Assembly: GCF_000764305.2 (NCBI RefSeq) | Contig: NW_025943780.1 | Coordinates: 1 to 64,000 of the forward strand | Direction of reading: 5' to 3' | DNA length: 64,000 nucleotides | Source: Hyalella azteca | Lineage: Eukaryota; Arthropoda; Malacostraca; Amphipoda; Hyalellidae | Shown: positions 22,601 through 33,114 of the stretch, piece by piece | Position numbering within the stretch: position 1 is the stretch's first letter | Layout of the letters: each line of letters starts with the position of its first letter | Position numbers and translations under genes: made by a program | Notes under the pieces: generated by a model | Seen by the model: only the letters and a program-made list of their open reading frames with translations | Database searches by the model: none | What the model was told of the DNA's origin: nothing

Positions 22601-25600
22601 AAATTTAAGTTCTGATGAAAAGTATGGAGGCTGATGAATTAATCACCATATCATTCAAAAATAATTCCATTTTGCGGCTACAAATCGAATGAAGCGTCAC
22701 TATGAGCGTTTGTTACAGCTCATGCAAATTCAAATTTCTTCTAATTTATTGAGTAAAGTCATATGTTTGTCTGGAATACTGGAATCTATATAACAATATT
22801 TAACCTCTAAACTATGATTTATGGTAAATGAATCGGGAGCGTAAAAATCCTTCCTCTAGTAACTAAAAGGCCATTATTGCACTTCTAGTGAATAGACCAT
22901 GACAAATCCTCTAATATTTTTTTCCGATTGGTCTGAAACATTAATCATTTCATAGAATTATATCAATTAATTGCATTTAATTATAAATTAAAATTTCATC
23001 GCACTTCGAAGGCCATCAAAGGGCCGCGTATCGGGCGTAGTGGAGGAGTCGCCAGGGCGGCTGGAGTACGAGGTCGCCCTCTTCAGGGAGTCGAACGCTC
23101 GCACAGGAACAGCGGACGACCGGCCTCTCGCTGACCAGGCGGTGCCTATAGGCTCGCGCCTACAGCTCAGGACAAGGATCAATACCAATTCTGGTGGGCA
23201 GAGAGTAGCTCACTGTTATTTATTTGCGTCACTAGGTTAACGTAAAAATCAGCGGAATCGATTGGTCATTTTGATAATCCCGTTATCGAATAATGTTAGT
23301 GATAATAAAGCTATATAGTCTGTGATGACTGAAAAGAAAAGTGTTCAAAACCACGCTTTCTATAAAACATATAGAAGTCTCATTAGAAGAAGAACAGTCT
23401 CACGTCTCAAAATACAAAAACATATTCATTGTCTTGTAAATAAAATAATAATAAATACAATGTAAAAATCTAATTTTAATTTGCAATGCTCATATTCTCC
23501 CATAATTTTTCCTTAATAGGAAAAAAATTTTAAGGTCCGAATAATTTTTCGAAATGATAGGGTGCTTCTCATGGATGGCGGCCGAACAGCCCTTGTGTAT
23601 ATTTGGTGATAGGTTTCAAACTTCCGCACTAACACACACGTCAGCAAAGAAATTTTGACATTTATCGGATATATTCAGACGAATAACCAAATAAAATACA
23701 TATCGTATTGACACATAAATAAGTTAAAATGCTGTAATTCGAAGCAATACGAGTATGATATTATTTTTATTAGTGCCGACTGTCGTAGAAATAAGTTACA
23801 ATTTCACCGACCGAATACTTAAAATTAAATCTTACGCCCAGTAGATTAACATGGTAATTTGAAATGAGGGAATTAGTTTCTATTATTCATCTCCGAATGC
23901 ATTTCATAACTTTTATGCAGCCTGGAAATATGCGAAGTTGATCGGTGTGACGGTACTCACCCTGGCGTCTGAGTCAAAATCCTATAAGAGAGGAACCAGG
24001 ACGCAAGTCGGGATCGGCATAGTATCTGACGGCTATACTGAACTTAACACTGACGTCAGAATCGGTCCTACTTAAACTTCATAGTCTGACATACAGTAGT
24101 GGGAAATTTGCAGCAACACTTCATTACAGGTCCCAGTCTTCAACATTCCACGCAAACACAAACGACCACAAACAAATTTTGACATTTCCCGGATGTATTC
24201 AGATGTATGAGCAAATAAAATGAATATCATATTGGCTTATAGAATAAGTTAAAATGAAGAGATTTGATCTGTTATTATTTCGTCACTGTTCAACACAACA
24301 CAAGTGTGAGATTATTTTCCTCAGTGCGGACTGTCGCAGAAATAAGTTACAATTTCGCTTAACGGGTACTTTAAAATTAAATCTTACGCCCAGTATGTTA
24401 ACGTGGGAATTTGATAAGAGTGAATTCGTTTATACAGTTTTCCTTCGAATGCATTTCATAATTTTTCTGCAGCCTGGAAATATGCGAAGTTGATCGGTGT
24501 GACGGTCTCGGCTGACCAAGACGACTCCTTCTCTCCAGGACACGTCGAGCTCGTCAGGGACGGGTGAGCACAAACTAAGTTTGCATAAGTACAAAGTTTG
24601 CATAAGTACAAAGTTTGCATTAAGTACCAAGTTTGCATAAGTACAAAGTTTGCATAAGTACCAAGTTTGCATAAGTAATTCAGGTAATTGATATGTAATA
24701 TCAATTTTTTGAAGTTGAAATTTATGATAATTTATTTAACAACTCTTTTTAGGAACCAAATCATTATGTATAGATAAATTTTTGTAATTAAACAATTAAC
24801 TAGCTAAACTACAAAGAGCTATTATTGTGAGTACTCTTTAAAGAACCCGTTTGAAATCAAATTTAAATTAAATTCGGCAATGAGCATACCCGAACAAATT
24901 GGCACACATCGAAGTCTTATTGAAAATGTATGCAAAAGCTGCCATAGAAATCTTCAACCTTAGGGCTCCAATTAACCTATTTTATACCTATGATTGAGCA
25001 AAAATTGACATTAATTATATTTATTTCCTACAGATGTCGCCGTCCTGAAGTGACCAGCATAGTACCTCACCAACCCAGGAGACCAGACGATCACCACGGT
25101 GAAGTGCTGCTCGACTTCGAGGCGTTCATGCTGGACTCGAAGCTTGCGGGCTCGTCTAAACTTTGGATCCATGCCACAATTAAAGCCTGCATTGAAGCTG
25201 AAGACTGCTTGCCGGTTAGAGTCTTTATTTGACAAATGGGTCGTATTTTCTTGATACTTCCCATCGATATATCTTTAAACGAATCTCGGAGTTATAAACA
25301 AGTATCCAAATAATTTTGTTCAACTGGAGTTGAGCGAACAGAAGCGGATGGTGGCATATTAGATCAGCTATTATGTTTTATATGCTATAGATTCCCAGGA
25401 AGTTTATGGTCGTGATTATTAGTGGACTCAAATTATCTTTAAATTGGGCTGATTCCCGAAGTCCTTTTGTATTTTAACTATATTTGTTTTGCCACGCAGG
25501 AATTTTGCCTAGACCTCTTCCAGCCAGCTGGACACGGCAGAAAACGTCGAAGTTTCGCAGGAGGAAATCCTGCGGTGTTGCTGGAGGTCGCCGACGAACC

Positions 25601-27671
25601 TTCGGTCTCGCTGGCCCATGTGATGAACAGGCGTCGATATCCTCCGCAGACCCAACCACCGCAGACCCGAGCTCCGCAGACCCAACCTCCGCAGACCCAA
25701 CCTCCGAAGACTCGAGCTCCGCAGACCCAACTTCGGCAGACCCGACCACTGCAGACTCCTGGTAGCACAAGAACTGCCAGAAACCGAGAGTTTCTACAAC
25801 AGGTCTGAATGACAGCCTTGATGAAATACCTTTTCGCGGAAAATAAAATACGTTTCACAGAATTCATAACATTAACCCCTTGAATTTTGTTCGTGATAAA
25901 AGTGGATAAGGGTGTGAAGTAATAATGGACATTAATCAAAACTGTTTTTGAAATTTCTTAATTTTTGAGTTATTATTAATATTTTTAAAATATATTATAG
26001 AATTCAGGTACGCTTAATATCTTTCCATTTTGGAGAACCTAACTGCAATGTAAATACTGTTGGAAATTTATTTAATAAGATAGGGAAATAAAGTCCACAC
26101 GCGCGTTTTATTTGATTGAATTCATGAATTCAATTAAAAAATATTATCGACCTTGCACAAATCCATTTGAATTGAAATCATTGAATATTATTATGGAGCG
26201 TCATAACGTAAATGCCCCTATATCTCATAAAAAATTTGTTACGTCTAAAAATGTAAACGCAAACAGGCTGAAATTTGCATGCGTGGAAATATGCAAAGTT
26301 TTTACCTCAACCTGAAATTGAATTCTGAACTCGTGTTGCAGAGCGAAAATAACTGAAATTGAATTCTGAACTCGTGTTGCAGAGCGAAAACGTGAGCCTG
26401 CCAGAGCAACAACACAGGTCTTCGTATCGCAGTTATACCACAATAAAACAACTTGGCCCCAACGTTACTAGCTATGCCGACCACGTCGGTGTGACGGTCA
26501 TCATGCCTGATGGTGAGGAGAAAATTAGGTAAATGTATCAGAATGGAGAAATTCGGGTAAATGTGATAATTGGTGTCAACCAATTTTCACATGTACCAAT
26601 TTATGCAACTGATTCATTATGACACTGTGGTCATGATTTGATAACTTTTCTTCCTCCTTAAAAATATTTGGCAACGCAATAAAGGGTTCCTCGTAACCTT
26701 CTTGAGAGTGCAAAGCTGAATTACAATGAATTTAAGAAAACAAGATTTTAAAGTGATGTTTGTAATATTATTTTACCATTTACTAAGCAATACATTCACA
26801 ATTGGAAGAAAAATTTTATTTATTGACCGTCATCACTCACCATATTCCTGTCATTCAATCTCAAAAATATTTGGTAATGATTGAGATATGGAATTACTGA
26901 TATGGTTTGAATTCAAATCCAATTATATTTTTTGTTTAATATCCTGTTAATTTCATTCTATGCTGATCTTTACACAGTAGATTATTTATAATATATTGTT
27001 TATGAAAAGTGATGTTGTTGCTGCGTAGATTTATTCATCTCGCCTCGATTGGCGCCCGAGGGCTGCGCCAGCGCGCTGGTGGTGTGCGGGGTGCTGGCTG
27101 CCACCGCCCTGGCGGGGGTGGTTGTGTCCTGCTGTCTGTCCGTCAAGCTGCGCCGGCTGCGGTTACAGCAGGTAATTGTTGTCTAAAACAGTACTCGCCG
27201 TTTTGTTTGTTGTGGAGGTTGACAGAGCGTGCACCAGGACAATCTTTTTTTTTTATCAAATCAATAAATCTGTGCCGAGTGGGGCTTATGTGATTATGGT
27301 CATCTAAGTGACTCGGATGTTGCTCAATTAAATGTTTAATGTCTGACAACATATTTGACGTTAAATCTTAAACTAAGACTTTTACAAACCTAGGTTCAAC
27401 ACGGAGAATTTTGAGAGTTTTTTCACGTCCACCGTAAATAGCAAATTACATATAGGACCGTGTAATTAGTGGTGAATTTATGATATGCCATAGTTTAGAT
27501 TAATTATATCATATATAATGTCAAAGTTTGTATGTATGATGTCAAACGTTCTCACAATGTTTGTCCGGTCGTTCGCAGGAAGACAACACCAAGTTGGACT
27601 TGCAGTCGGAAAATAAATCGTGCCAGGAAAGCACGAGTAAATACCCTTCAGTACGATACCTGCTTCAGTGA
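19561..27671 (+). CDS. ZP-domain type I membrane protein (furin-cleavable)
   Basis: Twelve coding exons: 19561-19653, 20542-20572, 21523-21670, 22023-22125, 22341-22477, 23012-23193, 24473-24563, 25034-25214, 25500-25802, 26383-26512, 27029-27171 and 27579-27671. All phases agree; 544 residues. Order: basic N-terminus with hydrophobic RIVFILFVVMHGVAS (signal peptide, cleavage probably after VAS about residue 37); ZP-N cysteines C47, C95, C119, C152; ZP-C cysteines C263, C314, C320, C325 (CxxPE, IKAC, EDCLPEFC); furin site RKRR (336-339); Pro/Gln/Thr-rich repeats (about 364-408); N-glycosylation sequons at 426 and 450; transmembrane helix about 480-505 followed by KLRRLR; 39-residue tail. Arthropod ZP proteins of this design polymerise in apical extracellular matrix and shape cuticle after furin release. 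I cannot assign a named orthologue. The first two exons are the least certain. Confidence 0.85.
20542..20572 (+). CDS. ZP gene exon 2 (31-bp micro-exon)
   Basis: Between TTACAG and GTAAGG. Adds MHGVASQDYQ and one base; the phase matches both neighbours. Confidence 0.55.
21523..21670 (+). CDS. ZP gene exon 3
   Basis: Acceptor ACCAG, donor GTGAGT. Encodes VADISCRFRDD through FADDRLINPF; carries the first ZP cysteine. Confidence 0.85.
22023..22125 (+). CDS. ZP gene exon 4
   Basis: Encodes HPDCQIRPDPLEPSGLIYNL through RRCGAITKD, ZP-N cysteines 2 and 3; donor GTGAGA. Confidence 0.85.
22213..22318. repeat. 40-bp tandem repeat immediately upstream of ZP exon 5
   Basis: GGATCAAAGTATTCGTGTGC plus TTTGGATCAAAGTATAAAAT, two and a half copies, ending 22 bases before the exon start. 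Confidence 0.85.
22341..22477 (+). CDS. ZP gene exon 5
   Basis: Encodes SYVTVRVWFPQLDGVVMATD and VVIMCQP (fourth ZP-N cysteine); donor GTAAGT. Confidence 0.85.
23012..23193 (+). CDS. ZP gene exon 6 (ZP-N/ZP-C linker and start of ZP-C)
   Basis: The acceptor at 23010-23011 (TCGAAG) is the one that keeps phase (L-PSKGRVSGVVEES); the nearby AAAG at 23018-23021 would hit a stop. Donor GTGGGC. Confidence 0.75.
23617..23955 (+). pseudogene. Partial duplicate of ZP intron 6 end and start of exon 7 (decoy exon)
   Basis: About 340 bp resembles 24150-24512, 552 bp downstream. It includes GCATTTCATAA, a TATGCAG acceptor at 23919-23920 and the first 34 bases of exon 7 (AWKYAKLIGVTV) unchanged. Homology stops inside the exon at GTGACGGT. 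If spliced in, the frame runs about 35 codons to a TAA at 24073-24075, truncating the protein before ZP-C. Confidence 0.8.
24473..24563 (+). CDS. ZP gene exon 7
   Basis: Acceptor TTCTGCAG, donor GTGAGC. Encodes WKYAKLIGVTVSADQDDSFS and PGHVELVRDG, leading into ZP-C. Confidence 0.85.
24570..24682. repeat. 17-18 bp minisatellite just after ZP exon 7
   Basis: About six copies of ACAAAGTTTGCATAAGT (some ACCAAG), starting within 10 bases of the 5' splice site. Confidence 0.9.
25034..25214 (+). CDS. ZP gene exon 8 (ZP-C core)
   Basis: Encodes CRRPEVTSIV, LLDFEAFMLDSKL, LWIHATIKACIEAEDCLP; donor GTTAGA. This is the most diagnostic ZP segment. Confidence 0.9.
25500..25802 (+). CDS. ZP gene exon 9 (last ZP cysteine, furin site, repeat stalk)
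   Basis: EFCLDLFQPAGHGRKRRSF, then an acidic linker and eight imperfect PPQTQ/APQTR pentapeptides encoded by a 15-bp coding minisatellite (about 25635-25762). Donor GTCTGA is non-consensus, but reading through it stops at once. Confidence 0.8.
26301..26390 (+). repeat. 41-bp tandem duplication at the acceptor of ZP exon 10
   Basis: CTGAAATTGAATTCTGAACT and CGTGTTGCAGAGCGAAAA occur twice, 41 bases apart, giving acceptors at 26340-26341 and 26381-26382. The upstream one leads to AGC GAA AAT AAC TGA, so only the downstream site keeps the frame. Confidence 0.9.
26383..26512 (+). CDS. ZP gene exon 10 (juxtamembrane stalk)
   Basis: Encodes SENVSLPEQQHRSSYRSYTT to GVTVIMPD with sequons NVS and NVT. 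Donor GTGAGG at 26513 is chosen over GTAAAT at 26531 because only it keeps the transmembrane exon in frame. Confidence 0.7.
27029..27171 (+). CDS. ZP gene exon 11 (transmembrane segment)
   Basis: In the frame set by exon 10 it reads DLFISPRLAPEGC, then CASALVVCGVLAATALAGVV and on to SCCLSVKLRRLRLQQ: a hydrophobic helix with cytosolic basic stop-transfer. Very GC-rich; donor GTAATT. Confidence 0.8.
27579..27671 (+). CDS. ZP gene exon 12 (cytoplasmic tail, stop)
   Basis: Acceptor TTCGCAG; encodes EDNTKLDLQSENKSC to YPSVRYLLQ, TGA at 27669-27671. A possible AATAAA lies at 28424-28429. Confidence 0.75.
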   Translation, partial: EDNTKLDLQSENKSCQESTSKYPSVRYLLQ

Positions 27672-28545
27672 AAACACCATTTATTATGCTACGTATTACA
27701 GTGAAAATGTCGGAAAAAATTTCCGCTGTTAAGTATTGTCCAGACGTCATTTGCAATGTCGATTGCCCTACGGTCCGACTACAACGCTACGACTGCTTTT
27801 TACGATGAAATATTCATGGGCATTCGCGCAGTCCACTGATTAATTTAATGTTATTGATAAGTACGCACTGTGTATATTGATTAAGCTTGCAAAATAGTTA
27901 TATTTTTTAATCAACTTGACTTTCTGCACTGACTTTCACTGGTCGAAATAATAAGACTGATGAAAATTAACCATAAACCCACAAGCACTTATTTGTTCTA
28001 AAATGAGCTAGGTACTTGCAATATCGATAAAAATGACCTATAACAGAGATGGAAGTGAGCAATCAGTATCAGTTTCTTCAAAGATAATCAAATCCGGCCA
28101 TCGTTGGAAGCTGCAAGTTTGTATAATAGTGAATTTTAATCAGTCGAAACCGACTGTGAAAAAGACATTTATTTACTTTCTGGGGCTTATAAAAAGTTAA
28201 ACAAAAATAATTTGATTTTGTGCCAAACAAACACTTTTGGCATATTGGCAATGTGATGCTGACTGATGATCAATAATATTGCCATCTCGTACACATGTTA
28301 CAATTTAAATGGAGACTCCCAACAAATTAGAAAATTCGTGGTGGTTTTCTGTCAATGATATTTCGTGCTTTATTTAGGCTAAACTTTTATATAACATGAG
28401 TGATGTCTTTAAGAGATCAATTTAATAAATTTGTCACGAGTGATTAAGTTGTGTAGCCACTTAACAAAATCCTCCCTTAGCTGAAAATGATTTTTGATGT
28501 TTTGACAGAGCTATACTTGGTGGGTTGGTTCGCCCGGGCATTATA
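27672..28545. other. ZP gene 3' flank
   Basis: AT-rich with no coding signal. Probably includes the 3' UTR up to the AATAAA at 28424. Ends at a mariner-type terminus. Confidence 0.45.
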
Positions 28546-29480
28546 CAGGGTGATTCGCGAAAACTTCCTGATTTGAAAGCTCAATAAAAAAAGGACCGGT
28601 AAAGATAACATTATAATATTAATTTTATTAGAAACTACATCACTTGCAGTTTTGTATCATTTGGTTTTAAAGATGATATAGGACAAATGCCGGCTCCCAT
28701 AGTCAATGCATTCAGTTAGTCGATTTTTGAGGTTCCGTTGAAATCTCAGAAGCTCATAGACGAGTATGTGGGCGATGGCTTAATTGGCATATGCTGTACG
28801 TCAAATGAGGGAGGGTCCTTGGACAGTCATTGTAAACAATTTATTTAAGTTAACCCCTTAAAAAATCACATGGAGCCAAATCTGGGAATCTTGCCGGCGA
28901 AAGAAGGTCACCTTTCGAGGAGATATATAGTCACTGCAAAATGTTGTCTCATAAGATCCATTGAACATCGCGCTGTGAGGGCCGTGGGCCCATCCTGTCG
29001 GAACCAGGCATCCCAGACATTTATTTCTGCCAGCTTTGAGATAAAAAAACACCAATCGTTTGCGTATGTCGGGCCGAAATCGCGGAATTGCCGATTCTAT
29101 GGAATTATCAGCCAGTTTGCCGAATGTGTAGAATCAGTATTTCTATACTATAGGAATCTGGGGTTAGGCCAGTCAACGAAGTTTTTTTAATATTTAAATA
29201 TAAAGGAACTTGACTGAACTTGACCTATAACCATTTCTAAATCTAACTGTCGATTTGTGTTCTATCTCTAACGTCCGATTTTCTGAATCAGCAACGAAAA
29301 GCTGATTCTACACATTCGGTAAACTGGCTGCCGATTCCATAGAATCGGCAATTTCGCGATTTCGGCACGACACGTACTACCGAGCTGCAGTCACCGTTAC
29401 TACGCGCGGAATGCTTGTTGAATAGCGATAATGGAACGGCCTTTAGAAAAAGTATGCCTCAATAGCAAACGCACGCTGCT
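28546..29480 (-). mobile_element. Decayed mariner/Tc1-like transposon with a nested foldback insertion
   Basis: The + strand begins TACAGGGTGATTCGCGAAAA, a typical mariner-superfamily end. On the minus strand 28860-28905 reads SPARFPDLAPCDFF after allowing for decay, matching the conserved SPDLxPCDFF block around the third catalytic Asp of DD(E/D) transposases. ATAATGGAACGG-C-TTAG near 29430 recurs at 61803, in another mariner relic. Frames are broken throughout, so it is inactive. Confidence 0.6.
29064..29376. mobile_element. Foldback element with ~74-bp imperfect inverted arms
   Basis: Left arm 29064-29137 (GGGCCGAAATCGCGGAATTG ... GAATGTGTAGAATCAG) pairs with right arm 29302-29376 (CTGATTCTACACATTC ... 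CAATTTCGCGATTTCGGCAC) around a ~164-bp centre. It carries no protein. It lies inside the mariner relic, so it inserted later or is an internal palindrome of it. Confidence 0.7.
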
Positions 29481-29672
29481 TCCTTGTCCAATGCATAGTG
29501 GCAACTGACTAAGCGTGACACAAAAGTTCATAATTTTGCCTCTCTTATGAAATACCTTTCGCTCTTTTCCTACTACATTTGGCTATTTGGCGCGATATAT
29601 AAAACAGAAAGTTTTTGTGAATCACTCCGTACAAACGACGCGCTATGTGCTAAACATATATGCACGTATCCA

Positions 29673-29836
29673 TTTTTAGCGCATTTTCTCATTTGTGGAA
29701 AAAAACGCTATTGTGCTCGTCATGTCTGCCAGTCTGTCCGTATGTCTGCCTGTCTGTCCGTCCGTGGCCACGTTTTCGTCGACGAGAAAATGCGCTCTCT
29801 CTGTCACTCACTGCAGTGAGTACTGAGTTATGTTCT
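29673..29836 (+). mobile_element. Foldback MITE-like element, family A, copy 3
   Basis: TTTTTAGCGCATTTTCTCAT, GTCTGCC/GTCTGTCC tract, TTTTCGTCGACGAGAAAATG, CACTGCAGTGAGTACTGAGT. Same layout as the copies at 3294 and 10248. Confidence 0.65.
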
Positions 29837-32532
29837 TTCGAGGATTATGAGACAAAAGCGCGTAAAATTGGATACTATATAAGCTTTAGAAACTTAATGA
29901 TAACCAGCAAGCGAATATAATTTGCTGAGGTTGACAATAGGGATCTCTTGAACTTGACTTAGATTCACGCCTCGCAACTTTGAGGTGGCATTTCTCATAT
30001 CACTTCTCCACACTCGGCCAGCAGCTTCTGAGTTTCGTAGGGCGTTTCCAAAAAGTATTGTTAGTAGTAATTCCATTATGGTATATCAAAAGAAAGAACA
30101 ATTCATCCACAATCAGTAATTTATCATCTAGCCCATCAGGAGCCTTTGTCCTATAATTGATCAGATAATGAAGTTCCACTAAGAAAAAAATCAAGGCAGA
30201 AAAAAAATATCTCGAGTCGTTTTAAAACAGATGGTCTCTTCAAATTAATTTTATGAAATTGACAACTATAATAACGAAATTAAGCCAGTGAATAATAAAA
30301 TTTTAATGAACATTTTTCTAAAATAGTAGAGAACATTGAAACAGGAGTTGGTAAAATTTGATGCTATATTTGGATGGTTTGTTTTAATTGGTCATTATTT
30401 TATCTGTTTGAGAGAAAGGTGCTGAAAAAGGCACTAAGAGAGTTCCTAGGAAGAGGTCACGGCAGAGAGGTTATAGGCTGCAGCGGGTGTGGTCAGCGCA
30501 ATGTTTCAAACTCGTGCAATTTCACGTGATAAATGAATCTATTATAACAAACGTACGTCACAGACCCAAAGTTCCTCTATCGAGTGACATCGTCTATAGG
30601 CTTCTGCCCAGAAGTCGCTACACACGTCTTAAAATTATTCTGGGTCTTCTTGGCTACCCGATCGAGATCAGCTCTGATCGGAATCTTTTTGCCGGGTTTA
30701 CAGTTACCCAGTAGACTAGAGTTGGTCGAGCCGATCGAGTCACACCGAAGCTGTCAAGAAGCTACCTCCAAACCCACAGTCGAGGCGGACATAGTGCGGC
30801 TGCTTTGCGTGCTCCCGAGTCCTAGGCAAAGCCGGGCCTGCATCTTAAATTTGTTAGGGAAGTGATGCTCAATCTGATAATATTTCCTTAGGATTTAATT
30901 CAAGCTGAGGTCTTTGGGCCATCCTGACTACAGCAGCACGCTCTAGCCTACCCCCTCAAATCAGATGTGGCTGGGCAAAGAACATTTGGCAAAGGAGAAT
31001 CCGATAGGCAATGTTTAACATAATATTCGTTCTTTAAATAAGAAATTCTATCAAATTTACTACTCGATATAATAAGTTTCTGTAGTGAACAATTGATAAT
31101 AACATAGGTATGAGAGATAGGAAGTTGAAGTATCGTGTGAGAGCCGATCTGATCGAACTTAAACGTAGGAGTAAATGATCGCCCTCTGCCGGTAATGGCA
31201 TCAACATTCGCAGTTACGTATCCCAATTTCGATCCCCATTGAATTGCCTCCAGGAAAACTAAAACATTGATTGCGACAATAAATGAAACCAAGACCGGAG
31301 ATCACCAGTCGAAGCCAATTTCTTCTGAGTAATTTTAATGATGGTGTTAGGAGTTATGGTTATATTAGAACTTAATTTCGATCCGACTTTGTGAGAATAA
31401 GGCCTGTGGTGAGCTCCCTTATCTAGAATACTTCATCAAGTAGATATCAAGTAGATAATACCTCATCAAGTAGATATAACCGCTGTTACATGAACAACAC
31501 CTTCCCCGGTAGACATGAACACCACCCCCCGGTCGTACCGGGCAAACCGAGTTGGAGTTTAGTTAAGCTTAAAGTAGAGCAAAATATCGAGAGCAGATTG
31601 GTGTTCAAGGTGTCGTCCAAGATGAAAGTTATATTAAGTTTAGTTGCGTGCAGGGACACGTGCTGCATGGAATCTCAAGTTGATATTAGTCCTGCTGGGC
31701 GAATTATAAGCTAAGCGACGCAATGCTTAACTTGCATCACGAAATTCTGTAATTATATACTGAATTTTCATTCGATCAAGAGAGTTTATTAATGCTTTGA
31801 GCGGAGTTTTAATGCAGCAAATTATTCTGATAGAATCTGAAGGTTGTATTTGCGAGTGGAAATGCATCTTTCATCGCCGTCTCGAGTTCAGAAATTTCTG
31901 GAAGCGGCAATATTTCAATAATTAGAGCTTTGCTTTAAGATTATTCTCAAATTTTATTTATTCGTCGTCGGTGGGAAGAATTTACCTCGCAATTTAGATA
32001 AAAACTTGAGCTGCGTATTACACATTTTTTTAATTTCCATTTCAATAATCCAAAAGTTTAAACTAACTAAAACATTTATTCCCAGTAAACATAAGAATAT
32101 CGACTGCCTATTGTCATGCATCTTTGTCAGTCAACTGTGCAAAAAAATCCGCACTTGTCATTTTTCTGCAAAAACTTTATGCTCCTTATATAGATGGCTA
32201 CCCTTTGAAGGCATCTTTTTTACCCATAACCTTTTAAATGTTAACGTCGAATAGCGCGAGCATCGACGCTGCCACTCCCACTCGTGTCCTTCACACGAAA
32301 CAGAAGGTCAGGCAATTTTCAAAGTCATTCTTGTTGTTGAGTTGTAAAAAAAAAACAGCGCTGAGCGTGACGCGGAGCGACTGCGTGGCTTCAGTGGCTG
32401 CGAGTAGAATGTCTGCGGTCACCGCCGAGGCGACGCGATTGCTCAACCATCAGAGCGCCAAATGTCAGAGCGACAAACTTGCAGAAACTTATTTTAGAGA
32501 TGAACGAATGGGCTACGGAAAATTCAAGATGA

Positions 32533-32676
32533 GAAACTTTAGGGATATGAATGAAAGGAGAAAAAGAGTGGACGCATAGTGAGAAATGAGATGAAAATTG
32601 AAGATGAGAAACTTCAGAGATATGAATGAAAGGAGAAAAAGAGTGGACGCATAGTGAGAAATGAGATGAAGATTCA
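32533..32676. repeat. 78-bp tandem duplication
   Basis: GATATGAATGAAAGGAGAAA and AAGAGTGGACGCATAGTGAG occur twice in order, nearly identical. Confidence 0.85.
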
Positions 32677-32835
32677 ACATGGTTAGTCACAATCTTGAGG
32701 GTTTCGAATATTATTGTGATTTTGATCATTTAAATTATGTTGGCCAAGGAGACGGAAGTTTAAGTGCAGGATTAAAAAGAAAGATGACCATTAATTAGAA
32801 AAATATAGGAAAGAAGAGATATCATTATAATGAAA

Positions 32836-33114
32836 ACAGTGTTGACATGACTGCGCATGATACAGTGTTGACATGACTGCTCATGATACAGTGTTGACAT
32901 GACTGCACATGATACAGTGTTGACATGACTGCACACGATACAGTGTTGACATGACTGCACATGATACAGTGTTGACATGACTGTACATTATACAGTGTTG
33001 ACATGACTGCAAGTGATACTGTGTTGACATGACTGCACATGATACTGTGTTGACATGACTGCTCATGATACAGTGTTGACATGACTGTACATGATACAGT
33101 GTTGACATGACTGC
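32836..33114. repeat. 26-bp minisatellite, about ten copies
   Basis: Unit CAGTGTTGACATGACTGC plus ACATGATA, with small changes (CTCATGATA, AAGTGATACT). Head-to-tail with no spacers. Confidence 0.95.

Noticed and set aside
25474..25939. Minus-strand frames rich in GWVCGGWVCG and SAEVGSAE over ZP exon 9
   Set aside because: They are shadows of the coding minisatellite in the ZP exon on the + strand, which has correct phases and the ZP motifs.
26513..26531. GTAAAT at 26531 as donor of ZP exon 10
   Set aside because: Stronger-looking extension, but it puts the transmembrane exon out of frame; GTGAGG at 26513 preserves it.
32836..33114. Regular 26-bp repeat resembling a CRISPR array
   Set aside because: Units are directly adjacent with no spacers and the context is an animal genome.
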